NCBI GenBank assembly: GCA_964579725.1
Contig: CAZOHG010000091.1
Span: forward strand, 1 to 10,541
Direction: 5' to 3'
From: CAZOHG01 sp964579725
GTDB lineage: Bacteria; Zhuqueibacterota; JdFR-76; BMS3Abin05
Length of the DNA stretch: 10,541 bases
Within the stretch, counting starts at the first letter, position 1. The number at the start of each line of letters is the position of its first letter. Shown in pieces: positions 1-7,158 of the stretch. The position numbers and the translations under genes were made by a program. The notes beneath the pieces are model-generated. The model was not told where the DNA came from. It did not search any database and saw only the letters and a list, made by a program, of their open reading frames with translations.

Positions 1-1068
1 TTCTTTTTTCAAAAGGTAAAGTTCGTAGTAGTTTTCATTTCCCACGGGAATGGGCTTGCTCGCCCAGACGAATTCCACATCCGGAGGGATGACTTTTTTG
101 ATCTCCGGCATATTTAAGATTTTCTCAACGGCGTACCGGTTCTTTTCCGGAACGGCCATTTCGCCCCCGTGACGCCGGAAATCCCGCAAAAGCGACAGGA
201 ATGGATGTTCGTTGAACAGTTCCTTGTTGACCTCCAGCCCTGTGGTGTCTTTTTTCGTGGTGTCCTTTTTCCCCTGTTCCTGCACGTTCCCGAAAAGTTC
301 TTTTTCGGTCACCACATTTTTGCCCGTCGTGTCTTTGGGAGCCTTTTTCTCTTTCGGCTTGGATTCCGGGATAATTGTTTTTCCCTTTGCTTCCTGAATT
401 TCCTTCAACTTTTCGTCCACACGTTTCAGCACTTCCGTTGTAACGTCCGGTTCTTTGACCAATTTGAATTCCAATAGGGCCGTTTTTCCGATGAGATTTT
501 TGGCGCGCTCAATGTCTTGAATGCCCGGCAATTCAATGACAATCCGGCGGTTCCCGCGCTTTTGAATGTTGGGCTCGGACACACCAAACTGGTCGACGCG
601 ATTTCGCAAAATTTCCAGAGAGCGGTCAACGGCGTCGTCCGCTTCCTTCTGAAGCTGTTTAATCACCTCGGCATCCGATTGGGTCAACTTCCCAAAATAT
701 TGATTCAATTTCAAATGGTGAGCCCGGAAGCGCTCCTGCAAGACGGTAAAAAAGTCCCTTTCAGGATTGGCAGCGAGTTCCTGATCTGTTTCTTTTAAAA
801 TCTGGTAAAAAGTAGGGTCTTTGTGGCGGGCCATATTTTTCAGAAGCTGTTCCAGATCGACTTCCAGGACCAAATACATGCCACCCTGCAGGTCCAGGCC
901 CAATTTAATGGCTTTGGATTGCAGTTTGTCCAGTTTCCCCTCGATCTTCAATTTTTGGGCTTCCTTGGGCGAGATGTGGTGGACTTTGTACGTAGGGTAC
1001 AATTTCCAAAGCGACCAGATAATGGCAAGTACAATAATGACAACTCGAATCCAAAAATTTCTCTTCAT
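1..1068 (-). CDS. secD: Protein translocase subunit SecD (N-terminal 356 codons; 3' end outside window)
   Basis: SecD works with SecF at the SecYEG channel and uses the proton gradient to help complete protein export. The reading frame is open to the window edge. A single N-terminal membrane segment (about residues 6-21) is followed by the family signature LGLDLQGGMYLVLEV at 56-70 and by RNRVDQFGVSEPNI at 155-168, then VIELPGI at 177-183. Together these identify the P1 periplasmic domain of SecD. The C-terminal membrane helices lie beyond base 1. ATG at 1066-1068 has a strong AGGAGGA ribosome site just upstream. Residues about 235-290 form a polar Lys/Asp/Thr-rich insert with a repeated KDTTG...KELF module, not part of the core fold. 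The gene lies 72 bp behind glutamate dehydrogenase with no clear terminator or promoter between them, so cotranscription is possible. Identification is near certain; whether secF follows or is fused cannot be seen. Confidence 0.96.
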   Translation of the reverse strand, partial: MKRNFWIRVVIIVLAIIWSLWKLYPTYKVHHISPKEAQKLKIEGKLDKLQSKAIKLGLDLQGGMYLVLEVDLEQLLKNMARHKDPTFYQILKETDQELAANPERDFFTVLQERFRAHHLKLNQYFGKLTQSDAEVIKQLQKEADDAVDRSLEILRNRVDQFGVSEPNIQKRGNRRIVIELPGIQDIERAKNLIGKTALLEFKLVKEPDVTTEVLKRVDEKLKEIQEAKGKTIIPESKPKEKKAPKDTTGKNVVTEKELFGNVQEQGKKDTTKKDTTGLEVNKELFNEHPFLSLLRDFRRHGGEMAVPEKNRYAVEKILNMPEIKKVIPPDVEFVWASKPIPVGNENYYELYLLKKE

Positions 1069-1140
1069 TATAGAAATTTCCTCCTCACACACATTTATTT
1101 ATTTGGCAAATCAATTGGATTTACAAAAGTACGGCCGCCG

Positions 1141-2418
1141 TTAGGCGTAAATACCGCGCATCCGAACAACTTTGGCCACTCGATCAACGCCCAAAATGTA
1201 GGCCCCAATGCGAAGGCTGACTTGGTGATCTTGCGCAATGCGGTACACTTCGTCGAAACTTTCCTCCATAATCCGCTGCAAGCGGGCATTGACGTCCTCT
1301 TCCGACCAGAAATAACCCATTCGATTTTGAACCCATTCAAAATACGAAACCGTCACCCCTCCTGCATTGGCTAAAATATCCGGGACAACCAGAATGCCGC
1401 GCTCTTCCAAAATTTTGTCCGCTTTTGCGGTTGTGGGGCCGTTTGCACCTTCGACCACCACCTTGGCCTTGAGGCGCGGGGCATTTCGGCTGGTAATCTG
1501 ATCTTCTCTTGCCGCCGGCACCAAAACATCGCATTCCTGTTCGATTAGATCCATGCCGTCCATTTTTTCACCGCCGCCAAAGCCATCCAGCGTTCGGTGG
1601 GTCGTCATGTGGGCAAAGGCAGCGTTTATGTCAATTCCGACGGAATTGTAATAGCCGCCCGAAATATCACTAATCCCCACGATTTTGCACCCCTTCTCGT
1701 GCAGAAGGCGCGCACTAATGGAACCCACATTTCCAAAGCCCTGCACAATGACGCGGGCGTCCTGGGGTTTTAACCCAATTTTTTCCATCATTCGGAGAGC
1801 CACAATCATTACCCCTCGGCCGGTGGCTTCTTTCCGCCCGCGACTTCCCCCAAGATAAAGGGGTTTTCCCGTGACCACGGCCGTCTGCGTTTTCTGGGCG
1901 TGCATGGAATAGGTGTCCATGATCCAGGCCATGATCTGGGCGTCGGTGTTCACGTCGGGAGCCGGAACGTCTTTTTCGGGACCAAACACTTCCAACAAAT
2001 TCGCCGTGTAGCGCCGCGTGATTTTTTCAAGCTGCACTCGACTCAACTGGGTGGGATCACAAGTAATGCCGCCCTTGGCCCCGCCAAATGGGATATTGAC
2101 CACTGCACATTTCCACGTCATCCAGGCAGCCAAAGCTTTGACTTCGTCCAAATTGACATCGGGCGCGTAGCGAACCCCGCCCTTTGAAGGCCCCAACGCC
2201 GTGCTGTGAATGACCCGGTAGCCCTCAAACACCTGAATGGTTCCGTCATCCATTTGAATGGGAATGGTTACAATTACCTGTTTTTCCGGCGCAATTAAAT
2301 AATCATAAATACCCGGTTCTAAATCCAAATAATTCGCCGCTACTTCAAAACGGCGTTTCATGGATTCAAAGGGATTTTCTTCATCCTTTGTCAGAGGACC
2401 GGGTTCTACGTACGTCAT
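1141..2418 (-). CDS. gdhA: Glu/Leu/Phe/Val dehydrogenase, most likely NAD-type glutamate dehydrogenase
   Basis: This cytoplasmic enzyme interconverts glutamate and 2-oxoglutarate plus ammonia. The 425-residue length matches the hexameric bacterial/archaeal class. Catalytic and substrate residues are all present: K79 in GPSKGG, K103 in MTWKCAV, K115 in GGAKGG and D155 in PAPDVNT. They correspond to K89, K113, K125 and D165 of the Clostridium symbiosum enzyme with a constant offset of 10. The dinucleotide-binding loop GFGNVG is at 227-232. The acidic residue D251 at the end of the following strand suggests NAD rather than NADP, which is an inference. NAGGVTVSYFEW (351-362) is the conserved substrate-pocket segment. 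ATG 2416-2418 has GGAGG at 2423-2427, and the stop is TAA. The gene has its own promoter and a palindrome upstream. A catabolic or balanced role is plausible. Leucine or phenylalanine dehydrogenase is less likely, because those proteins are usually shorter. Confidence 0.95.
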   Translation of the reverse strand: MTYVEPGPLTKDEENPFESMKRRFEVAANYLDLEPGIYDYLIAPEKQVIVTIPIQMDDGTIQVFEGYRVIHSTALGPSKGGVRYAPDVNLDEVKALAAWMTWKCAVVNIPFGGAKGGITCDPTQLSRVQLEKITRRYTANLLEVFGPEKDVPAPDVNTDAQIMAWIMDTYSMHAQKTQTAVVTGKPLYLGGSRGRKEATGRGVMIVALRMMEKIGLKPQDARVIVQGFGNVGSISARLLHEKGCKIVGISDISGGYYNSVGIDINAAFAHMTTHRTLDGFGGGEKMDGMDLIEQECDVLVPAAREDQITSRNAPRLKAKVVVEGANGPTTAKADKILEERGILVVPDILANAGGVTVSYFEWVQNRMGYFWSEEDVNARLQRIMEESFDEVYRIAQDHQVSLRIGAYILGVDRVAKVVRMRGIYA

Positions 2419-2512
2419 GAATCCTCCAAATTTATTGCCTCGGGTTGAATTCTCTCAAAGAAAATCTTGCCGACAGCCGCCAAACGAAACAAAACAAATG
2501 TCTTCACATCAA

Positions 2513-2529
2513 GTTGACTTTCGGTCAAC
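2513..2529. promoter_or_regulatory. 17-bp perfect palindrome at the gdh transcription start (operator or leader hairpin)
   Basis: GTTGACTTTCGGTCAAC has perfect 6-bp arms and a 5-bp centre. It covers about +2 to +18 relative to the predicted gdh start. The position suits a repressor site; in RNA it could form a short hairpin with loop CGAAA. No regulator gene lies nearby, so which of the two it is remains open. Confidence 0.4.
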
Positions 2530-2537
2530 GAACAGTA

Positions 2538-2566
2538 AATATAAAATTATTTTGCATTTTTTGCAA
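2538..2566 (-). promoter_or_regulatory. Predicted housekeeping promoter of gdh
   Basis: Read on the minus strand: -35 TTGCAA (2561-2566), 17-bp AT-rich spacer, -10 TATATT (2538-2543), with a predicted start near 2531. The same form, TTGCAN-17-TATATT, occurs before yajQ and before the M20 gene, which raises confidence. Confidence 0.62.
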
Positions 2567-2669
2567 GGTTTATTTTGTTATTTTTCTTTATTTTGGCTAT
2601 TCCCTGTCTTTTTTAGGGTTGGGCGTGTGCTCCCCGTGCCGTCGAGCGTTTATTGGAAGAGAGAAAAGC

Positions 2670-2703
2670 TTTTTCAGCCCCCTTGCCTGCGCCGGGCTAA
2701 AAA
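2670..2703. repeat. Imperfect inverted repeat downstream of the amidase gene
   Basis: AGCCC (2676-2680) pairs with GGGCT (2694-2698) around a 13-nt loop. Flanking T5 (2670-2674) and A5 (2699-2703) extend the stem past a one-base bulge. In both directions the 3' side is A-rich rather than T-rich, so it is not a classic intrinsic terminator. On the minus strand a TTTTCTCTCTT stretch follows a few bases later, leaving weak termination possible. Confidence 0.3.
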
Positions 2704-2782
2704 ACACACCGGTTTTGCTTTGATCGGCGGGAGGTTCGGAGAGAAGGAAAATTAGAAATCCGATTTACCCCTGTGCGAGTGG

Positions 2783-4357
2783 TTAATTTCCGCGCTTGTC
2801 CTCGGATTTGTAGATTTGACCCAGAGACTGGTCTGTTTCCACGATTCTTTCTTCTTTGGCGCGAAAATTCTTGATTCCCTGGAAAATGGTTTCCGCTATT
2901 TTTTGGCGGTAGCGCTTTGAGCCTAACAGGCGTTCCTCTTTTCGATTGGAAATAAAGCCCGTTTCCACCAAAACCTTGGGCATTGTGGTTCCCACCAGCA
3001 CATAGTAACCCGCTTGCCGAACACCCAGATCGCGGGTAGGCAAATATTTGTGCACCGATTGTTGAATCATTGCCGCTAAATCCTGACTTTCCCGGTTAAA
3101 GGAATTTTGGGCAATGGAAAGCAAGATGAAATTTTCATTGGTTAAATCGCCGTAGCCGGCCCAGGTATCTTCGTATTTAATCACCGAGTTTTCCTGTTCG
3201 GCAATGGTTCGATCCTCATTCGAACGAGCCGGCCCGAGGCAGAAGGTCATGAACCCTCGAACCGAGCGCCGCGGGTGGGAATTGGCGTGAATGCTAATAA
3301 AAAGCTTTCCGCCATTCCGATTGGCGAAAGCGGACCGCTCCCGTAATTCGACAAAACGATCGGTGTCGCGCGTCATGAGCACCTTCACGTGCAGCCGCTT
3401 CCGCAAAAGACGGCGCAGGCGCAGGCCGATGTCCAACACCACGTCCTTTTCTTTCAGCCCGGTAGGGCCGATCGCCCCCGGGTCTTTCCCCCCGTGCCCC
3501 GGATCAATAATGATTTTGTCTATTCGCCACTTCTGCTTTTCGCTTTCCAAATCGAGCAGGTAACTCTTGGGGATGTTTTTCTTCGTCCGAATGGACACCA
3601 ATATCTCGTGATTTCCGATCTGAAGAGAAACATCCTTTTTGTCGATGGCACGTGTGAGCTGGAAGGAAAGCTGAGCGGATTCTTCAAACTGAACGGGAAT
3701 AAGACGCCGAACAATTCCTGTGTGAGGCGAAATGCGCCAACGCGTGGTGTCCACGGTTCCACCGTAAATATCCACATAAAGCCATTTTTGCGAAACTCGC
3801 GTGGCAATAGTAGATGAGTTAAATTTCTTCAGCGTGAGAATGCGAATCAGCGTCCCGTTGACCTTCTTCTCCACGTCAATGCGGGCAATTGAGTGTGTTT
3901 CTCGAAACAAATGCAACGTAAGGGTTTGGGGATCGAACTGAAAATCTCGACTGTAGTAGCGGCTCAAAATCTTTGAGAAAAATCGGATGGGGACGTAAAT
4001 ACCGTTTTCGTCATAAAGCGTCGCCACCGGCATCTGGTAAATTTGCTGGTCAATGACAACAAAGGGATTGAGAGCGGTTACTTTGATTTTGTGGTCTTCA
4101 AGATAGAGAACGATTTTGCGGGCCAAATTGTTGTAGTAGGTGCGCGCTTCCAAAATGTCGGCCATTTTCCGAACCGGTACAAAGTAGAAGTGCCCTTGTA
4201 CGCGGCAATTGAGTGTGGTGGTGTAGGATTTTGCTCCTTCCACATGAATCTTTAATGTAGCTTGTTGGAAGGAAAAAAGCGAGGGCGTTTGCCCTGCCCA
4301 CAGCGTCAAAACCGCAACTCCAAATACAATTTTACGGAAGATCGTCTTCAAATTCAT
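2783..4357 (-). CDS. Secreted N-acetylmuramoyl-L-alanine amidase (Amidase_3) with N-terminal copper-amine-oxidase-N-like and AMIN-like domains
   Basis: This zinc enzyme cuts the amide bond between MurNAc and the stem peptide of peptidoglycan, typically in the periplasm during cell separation or wall turnover. Numbering is from an alternative TTG at 4363 (526 residues). The signal peptide is at about 3-32. Residues 55-150 contain two VPVR/VPIR-type repeats like the copper amine oxidase N-terminal-like domain. Residues 155-260 are AMIN-like and expected to target peptidoglycan or the envelope. Amidase_3 occupies 283-500 with IIIDPGHGGKDPGAIG, SIHANS and VLVETGFISN. Expected zinc ligands are H290, E305 and H359, and the catalytic glutamate is E467. 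I prefer ATG at 4355-4357 because it gives a cleaner signal peptide. Neither start has a well-spaced ribosome site and both lie inside the upstream PHP gene, so translational coupling is likely. A charged tail follows residue 500. Confidence 0.93.
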   Translation of the reverse strand: MNLKTIFRKIVFGVAVLTLWAGQTPSLFSFQQATLKIHVEGAKSYTTTLNCRVQGHFYFVPVRKMADILEARTYYNNLARKIVLYLEDHKIKVTALNPFVVIDQQIYQMPVATLYDENGIYVPIRFFSKILSRYYSRDFQFDPQTLTLHLFRETHSIARIDVEKKVNGTLIRILTLKKFNSSTIATRVSQKWLYVDIYGGTVDTTRWRISPHTGIVRRLIPVQFEESAQLSFQLTRAIDKKDVSLQIGNHEILVSIRTKKNIPKSYLLDLESEKQKWRIDKIIIDPGHGGKDPGAIGPTGLKEKDVVLDIGLRLRRLLRKRLHVKVLMTRDTDRFVELRERSAFANRNGGKLFISIHANSHPRRSVRGFMTFCLGPARSNEDRTIAEQENSVIKYEDTWAGYGDLTNENFILLSIAQNSFNRESQDLAAMIQQSVHKYLPTRDLGVRQAGYYVLVGTTMPKVLVETGFISNRKEERLLGSKRYRQKIAETIFQGIKNFRAKEERIVETDQSLGQIYKSEDKRGN

Positions 4358-5429
4358 CCTCAAGAACGGGTTCTACGTCCACCGCATCGGCTTGCCTAAC
4401 GTAAATCGGGTTGGAAAATATCCAGGGCCGGCCGTTTTTGTACACATCTACCCGGTACACACCCGGCTCCCGCACCTGCATTGAAAGGCCGCTGGAGAAT
4501 CCCACCATCTGCGGTTTTCCATTACGCAAAATGCGAATCTGAGCCTTTTCGGGGAGCTCCACCTCCAACACATCTTCTGGGTCAAAAATGACTTCATCTC
4601 CCATAATGGCAAAATTCAGGGGGCCCTTCAAGATAAAACGAAATCCCCGCGGGTCACCCGCTTTTTCGTAGGCGACATAGGCGTGCCCCTCCGCCAGGGC
4701 CGTGTGAATCAGCTCAGAATCCCGCGGCAGATTTTTACTGAGCGGCTGCTCCAAAAGGACGTGGGTCAGCACAGTGCGAAACGATTTCCGATAAGAAAAC
4801 ACCACAATCGGCCAGATGCCCCGAGCGTGGACGTCCAAACCGCCGATTCCGGGCACCCGATGTTTCTGCGCGAGCCCATCCCACTGATTGAGTGTTTCAG
4901 GGAAAGGCCCTGTAATGGCTTTACCGGGAAAGAAAAAATAGTACGGTAATTTGAACAGGCTCACTTTTGAAATCCAGTCAAACATGTACGACCAGATTTC
5001 AATCCCCGAACAGGCCTTCAAATACCAGTGCCGCCAACGGTAGTCACGATGTAAAATACCAATTTTGTATTTGCCGTGGGGGTGAACGACAAAAGCCAAT
5101 CCCCCCTGTGCCTTAATTCGGGCGAATCCTTCCTCCGGCGGCAGGTCTTTTGGCAGGGCTTCCGTGACGTTGAGCGCCAGAACGTGTTCATTTCCAAACG
5201 AGGCCTCTTCTCCGACTAAAACCAACAATTGATTTTCGTACCACCCCTCGCCTTTATGCTCTTTGAGATAAAGTGTGTCGTGGTCACTAATAATCATAAA
5301 ATCCAAGAAGCTTTTCAGTCCCGCCTTCACAATGCGTTTCAGGCTTCCGCTACCATCGGAATGCTTGGTGTGAATGTGAACCGCTCCCCTGTAATCGAAA
5401 AATTCTACACGAACCTTCTTTTTGGCCAC
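4332..5429 (-). CDS. PHP-domain metallohydrolase, CehA/McbA-like
   Basis: PHP proteins use a cluster of two or three metals to hydrolyse phosphoesters or related bonds. The 365-residue protein keeps the full ligand set: H18 and H20 (VHIHTKHSDGS, with D25), D49/H50 in IISDHDT, E74/E75 with H82, H116 and H118 (VVHPHGK), and D199/H201 in GLDVHA. Catalytic competence is therefore expected. Residues about 265-345 look like a small beta-sandwich ending in FSNPIYVR, common in CehA/McbA-type members. The last 15 residues are strongly acidic. No signal peptide is visible, so it is probably cytoplasmic. The start is GTG at 5427-5429 with AGGGGAG at 5439-5445. The gene begins 17 bp after the rhomboid stop, and its end overlaps the amidase start by about 26 bp, so the three genes are almost surely cotranscribed. 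The substrate is unknown. The carbaryl hydrolase activity of namesakes should not be assumed. Confidence 0.88.
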   Translation of the reverse strand: MAKKKVRVEFFDYRGAVHIHTKHSDGSGSLKRIVKAGLKSFLDFMIISDHDTLYLKEHKGEGWYENQLLVLVGEEASFGNEHVLALNVTEALPKDLPPEEGFARIKAQGGLAFVVHPHGKYKIGILHRDYRWRHWYLKACSGIEIWSYMFDWISKVSLFKLPYYFFFPGKAITGPFPETLNQWDGLAQKHRVPGIGGLDVHARGIWPIVVFSYRKSFRTVLTHVLLEQPLSKNLPRDSELIHTALAEGHAYVAYEKAGDPRGFRFILKGPLNFAIMGDEVIFDPEDVLEVELPEKAQIRILRNGKPQMVGFSSGLSMQVREPGVYRVDVYKNGRPWIFSNPIYVRQADAVDVEPVLEDEFEDDLP

Positions 5430-5446
5430 TGAAAATGGCTCCCCTG

Positions 5447-6310
5447 TTAGTGATCCTTACCCTTTGAAAACAGATCGCTGGCTTTTTTTAAAATCTTTTT
5501 TTCTTCTTTTGTCAGCCCCTTGTACCCCACTTCATTCATCTTGTCCAAAATTTCGTCGACCTGCTGCTCTAAGCTTTTCATTTTCTGAATGGTTTTGACG
5601 TCTTTGTGCGCTCGGTACACTTTCATCTTCCGTTTGACGCCGTCCTCAAAGAGTGTGCGACGCAGGTCTGTTTTCAAATAAAGGTAACCAATCAACATGC
5701 CGCCCAAATGAGCAAAATGGGCGACCTGATCCCCAACGCCAAAGAGATTTGCCACACCGGAAAAAATAGAAATAACTGCCATTAATCCGGCTAAGTATTT
5801 GGCTTTCATGGTGACGGGCAAAACAAAAAGAATGAGCAGGGTGATGTACCGGTCGGGGAAAAGCAGGGCAAATGCCACAATTACACCGTAGATGGCACCG
5901 GAGGCCCCGATCGTAATGCTGTGCGCGCCGGTTACATAAAGCACCAAAAAATCAATGATACCGGCACCGATTCCCGTAATGAAGTAAAATTTCAGAAATG
6001 GGCGGGTTCCCCACGCACTTTCAACCTCAGCTCCAAAAATCCACAACACAAACATATTGAAAAGAATGTGAAAGAAATTCCCGTGCAGAAACATGTAGGT
6101 CCCGAATTGCCAAATGGCCAGAGAGTGAACCACCCTGTAGGGGTCCAACCCAAACCAGTAAAGCATGGGGCGCCAGAAGATGAGCTGAAGCAAAAAAACA
6201 CCCGCATTGGCAAAAAGCAAATATTTCACCCCGGGTGTCAGGCGGGCACCCAACCCCAATTGAATCATTTCTCCTGTGGAATATCTCATAAAATTATTAT
6301 CGCCAGTCAT
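5447..6310 (-). CDS. Rhomboid family intramembrane serine protease with C-terminal DUF6576-like domain
   Basis: Rhomboids cleave membrane proteins within the bilayer using a Ser-His dyad. The membrane-rich core (about residues 28-213, roughly six helices) contains HGNFFHILFNMFVLW with H81 and N85, GASGAIYG with nucleophile S137, and VAHFAHLGG with the probable catalytic H201. The E. coli GlpG equivalents are H150, N154, S201 and H254. All essential positions are intact. After the last helix comes a basic stretch and a helical tail (about 245-283) with the pattern VDEILDKMNEVGYKGLTKEE, matching the short DUF6576 module found on many rhomboids of related bacteria. The tail is cytoplasmic by inference. 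ATG is at 6308-6310; the ribosome site is weak (AAGG close to the start), and M8 is an alternative start. The gene lies 49 bp after the beta-barrel gene and 17 bp before the PHP gene. No substrate is evident. Confidence 0.93.
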   Translation of the reverse strand: MTGDNNFMRYSTGEMIQLGLGARLTPGVKYLLFANAGVFLLQLIFWRPMLYWFGLDPYRVVHSLAIWQFGTYMFLHGNFFHILFNMFVLWIFGAEVESAWGTRPFLKFYFITGIGAGIIDFLVLYVTGAHSITIGASGAIYGVIVAFALLFPDRYITLLILFVLPVTMKAKYLAGLMAVISIFSGVANLFGVGDQVAHFAHLGGMLIGYLYLKTDLRRTLFEDGVKRKMKVYRAHKDVKTIQKMKSLEQQVDEILDKMNEVGYKGLTKEEKKILKKASDLFSKGKDH

Positions 6311-6359
6311 CCTTGAAAAATTGAGCGTTTTGTGCCCTTATTTGCTTAATATTCAGGAA

Positions 6360-7013
6360 TTAATATCCCCCCAAACGGACGCCAAGCCGAACCCCCACGC
6401 CGGAGATGTCCACTTGCTCCCAGGTGGGCAATCCCTGAGCATTCTTATTTTTATTACGACTTGGGGTGGCACTGTTGTAAAAAACCTCACCAAAAAACCA
6501 AGAACGCTGCCCGATCCGGTACATGGCACCCCCTTCCAACTGCCAGCCAAAGCCCCGGTAAAATCGGCGCTCGGAAACATTCTCCTGGTAATTGGTTTCT
6601 TTATTGAATAAAAGCTGGTACCCGAGACCGCCGCCAAGAAAGAAAGTGAATGGCATTTGATTGCTGAATTTGACCACAATACTGGCCGTAATGGGAATCG
6701 CCTGTGTCGAAAAATCCAGTGTCCGCTGCATCGTGCTTTGTACCAATCCCCCTTCCGAAACTGTTTTGGCAACCAGCTCGTCCTTTTTGTAGGATCGGGA
6801 GAAATAATCCACCGAAATCCCAACGTCGACATTTTCGTCCACAGAGCTTCCTACCATAATGCCACCGATAAATCCGGGCTTGACGGCTTTCGGAGAAAAA
6901 TAGCCCAATTTTACGATTGTGACACGTCCGCGGTTGTACGGGCCGTAGGCAAAAGACTGGCCGACCCAGACGACAAGAAAGAAGGCGAGCCCAAAAAAGA
7001 ATAGACGTTTCAT
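6360..7013 (-). CDS. Small outer-membrane beta-barrel protein, unknown function
   Basis: The 217-residue protein has a clear signal peptide (basic MKR, hydrophobic core 4-18, probable cleavage after SFA at 22). The mature part is made of alternating polar/hydrophobic stretches rich in Gly and aromatics, such as PGFIGGIMVGSS, FTFFLGGGLGYQLLF and SGVGVRLGVRLGGY. It ends in tyrosine, as outer-membrane proteins recognised by the BAM machinery commonly do. This suggests roughly an eight-stranded barrel; the strand count is an estimate. I chose ATG 7011-7013 over an upstream in-frame start at 7055 because AAGGAGAG lies at 7019-7026 with ideal spacing and the signal peptide then begins at once. Porin, adhesion and structural roles are all possible; the family is not recognised. 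It may share transcription with the rhomboid gene 49 bp downstream. Confidence 0.82.
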   Translation of the reverse strand: MKRLFFFGLAFFLVVWVGQSFAYGPYNRGRVTIVKLGYFSPKAVKPGFIGGIMVGSSVDENVDVGISVDYFSRSYKKDELVAKTVSEGGLVQSTMQRTLDFSTQAIPITASIVVKFSNQMPFTFFLGGGLGYQLLFNKETNYQENVSERRFYRGFGWQLEGGAMYRIGQRSWFFGEVFYNSATPSRNKNKNAQGLPTWEQVDISGVGVRLGVRLGGY

Positions 7014-7062
7014 CAGCACTCTCCTTATTTTGTACCCAAACACACCGTGAGGCATTTCCGGA

Positions 7063-7080
7063 AACCGGGGGGAACCGGTT
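7063..7080. repeat. Inverted repeat at the predicted start of the beta-barrel transcript
   Basis: AACCGG (7063-7068) and CCGGTT (7075-7080) are perfect 6-bp arms around a 6-bp centre. It sits across the predicted transcription start and ahead of the ribosome site. It could be an operator or a leader hairpin. No T-run follows on the minus strand, so it is not a terminator for yajQ. Confidence 0.3.
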
Positions 7081-7085
7081 ATTTT

Positions 7086-7114
7086 ATGGTATTATTTTTT
7101 CCCACGAAAATCAA
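7086..7114 (-). promoter_or_regulatory. Possible promoter of the beta-barrel gene
   Basis: Minus strand: TTGATT (7109-7114), 17-bp spacer, TACCAT (7086-7091). Each hexamer matches the standard consensus at four of six positions. It is weaker than the gdh, yajQ and M20 promoters but correctly placed in the 145-bp gap behind yajQ. Confidence 0.33.
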
Positions 7115-7158
7115 GCGCAAAGTGGTTTCTTGCCGATTTGGCAGCCAAAAGCCCGTAG

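Larger units (their letters stand above)
2419..2782. other. Intergenic region between amidase and gdh
   Basis: 364 bp without a convincing gene. The short plus-strand frames here have no family features and no good ribosome site. The part nearest gdh is AT-rich and holds the gdh promoter (2538-2566), the 17-bp palindrome (2513-2529) and a leader of roughly 110 nt. The part nearest the amidase holds an imperfect inverted repeat (2670-2703). No strong hairpin-plus-T-run terminator for the amidase cluster is visible. Confidence 0.7.

Noticed and set aside
823..1374. Plus-strand open frame of 183 codons across the secD/gdh junction
   Set aside because: It is antisense to the start of SecD and the end of gdh, both well supported, and has no domain features.
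2640..2730. Possible riboswitch (cyclic di-GMP class considered because yajQ is nearby)
   Set aside because: The inverted repeat does not show the conserved GEMM core or a tetraloop receptor, and yajQ is far away. Kept only as an unexplained inverted repeat.
4358..4363. TTG start two codons before the amidase ATG
   Set aside because: It is possible, but the ATG gives a standard signal peptide and TTG has no better ribosome site. The difference is two residues.
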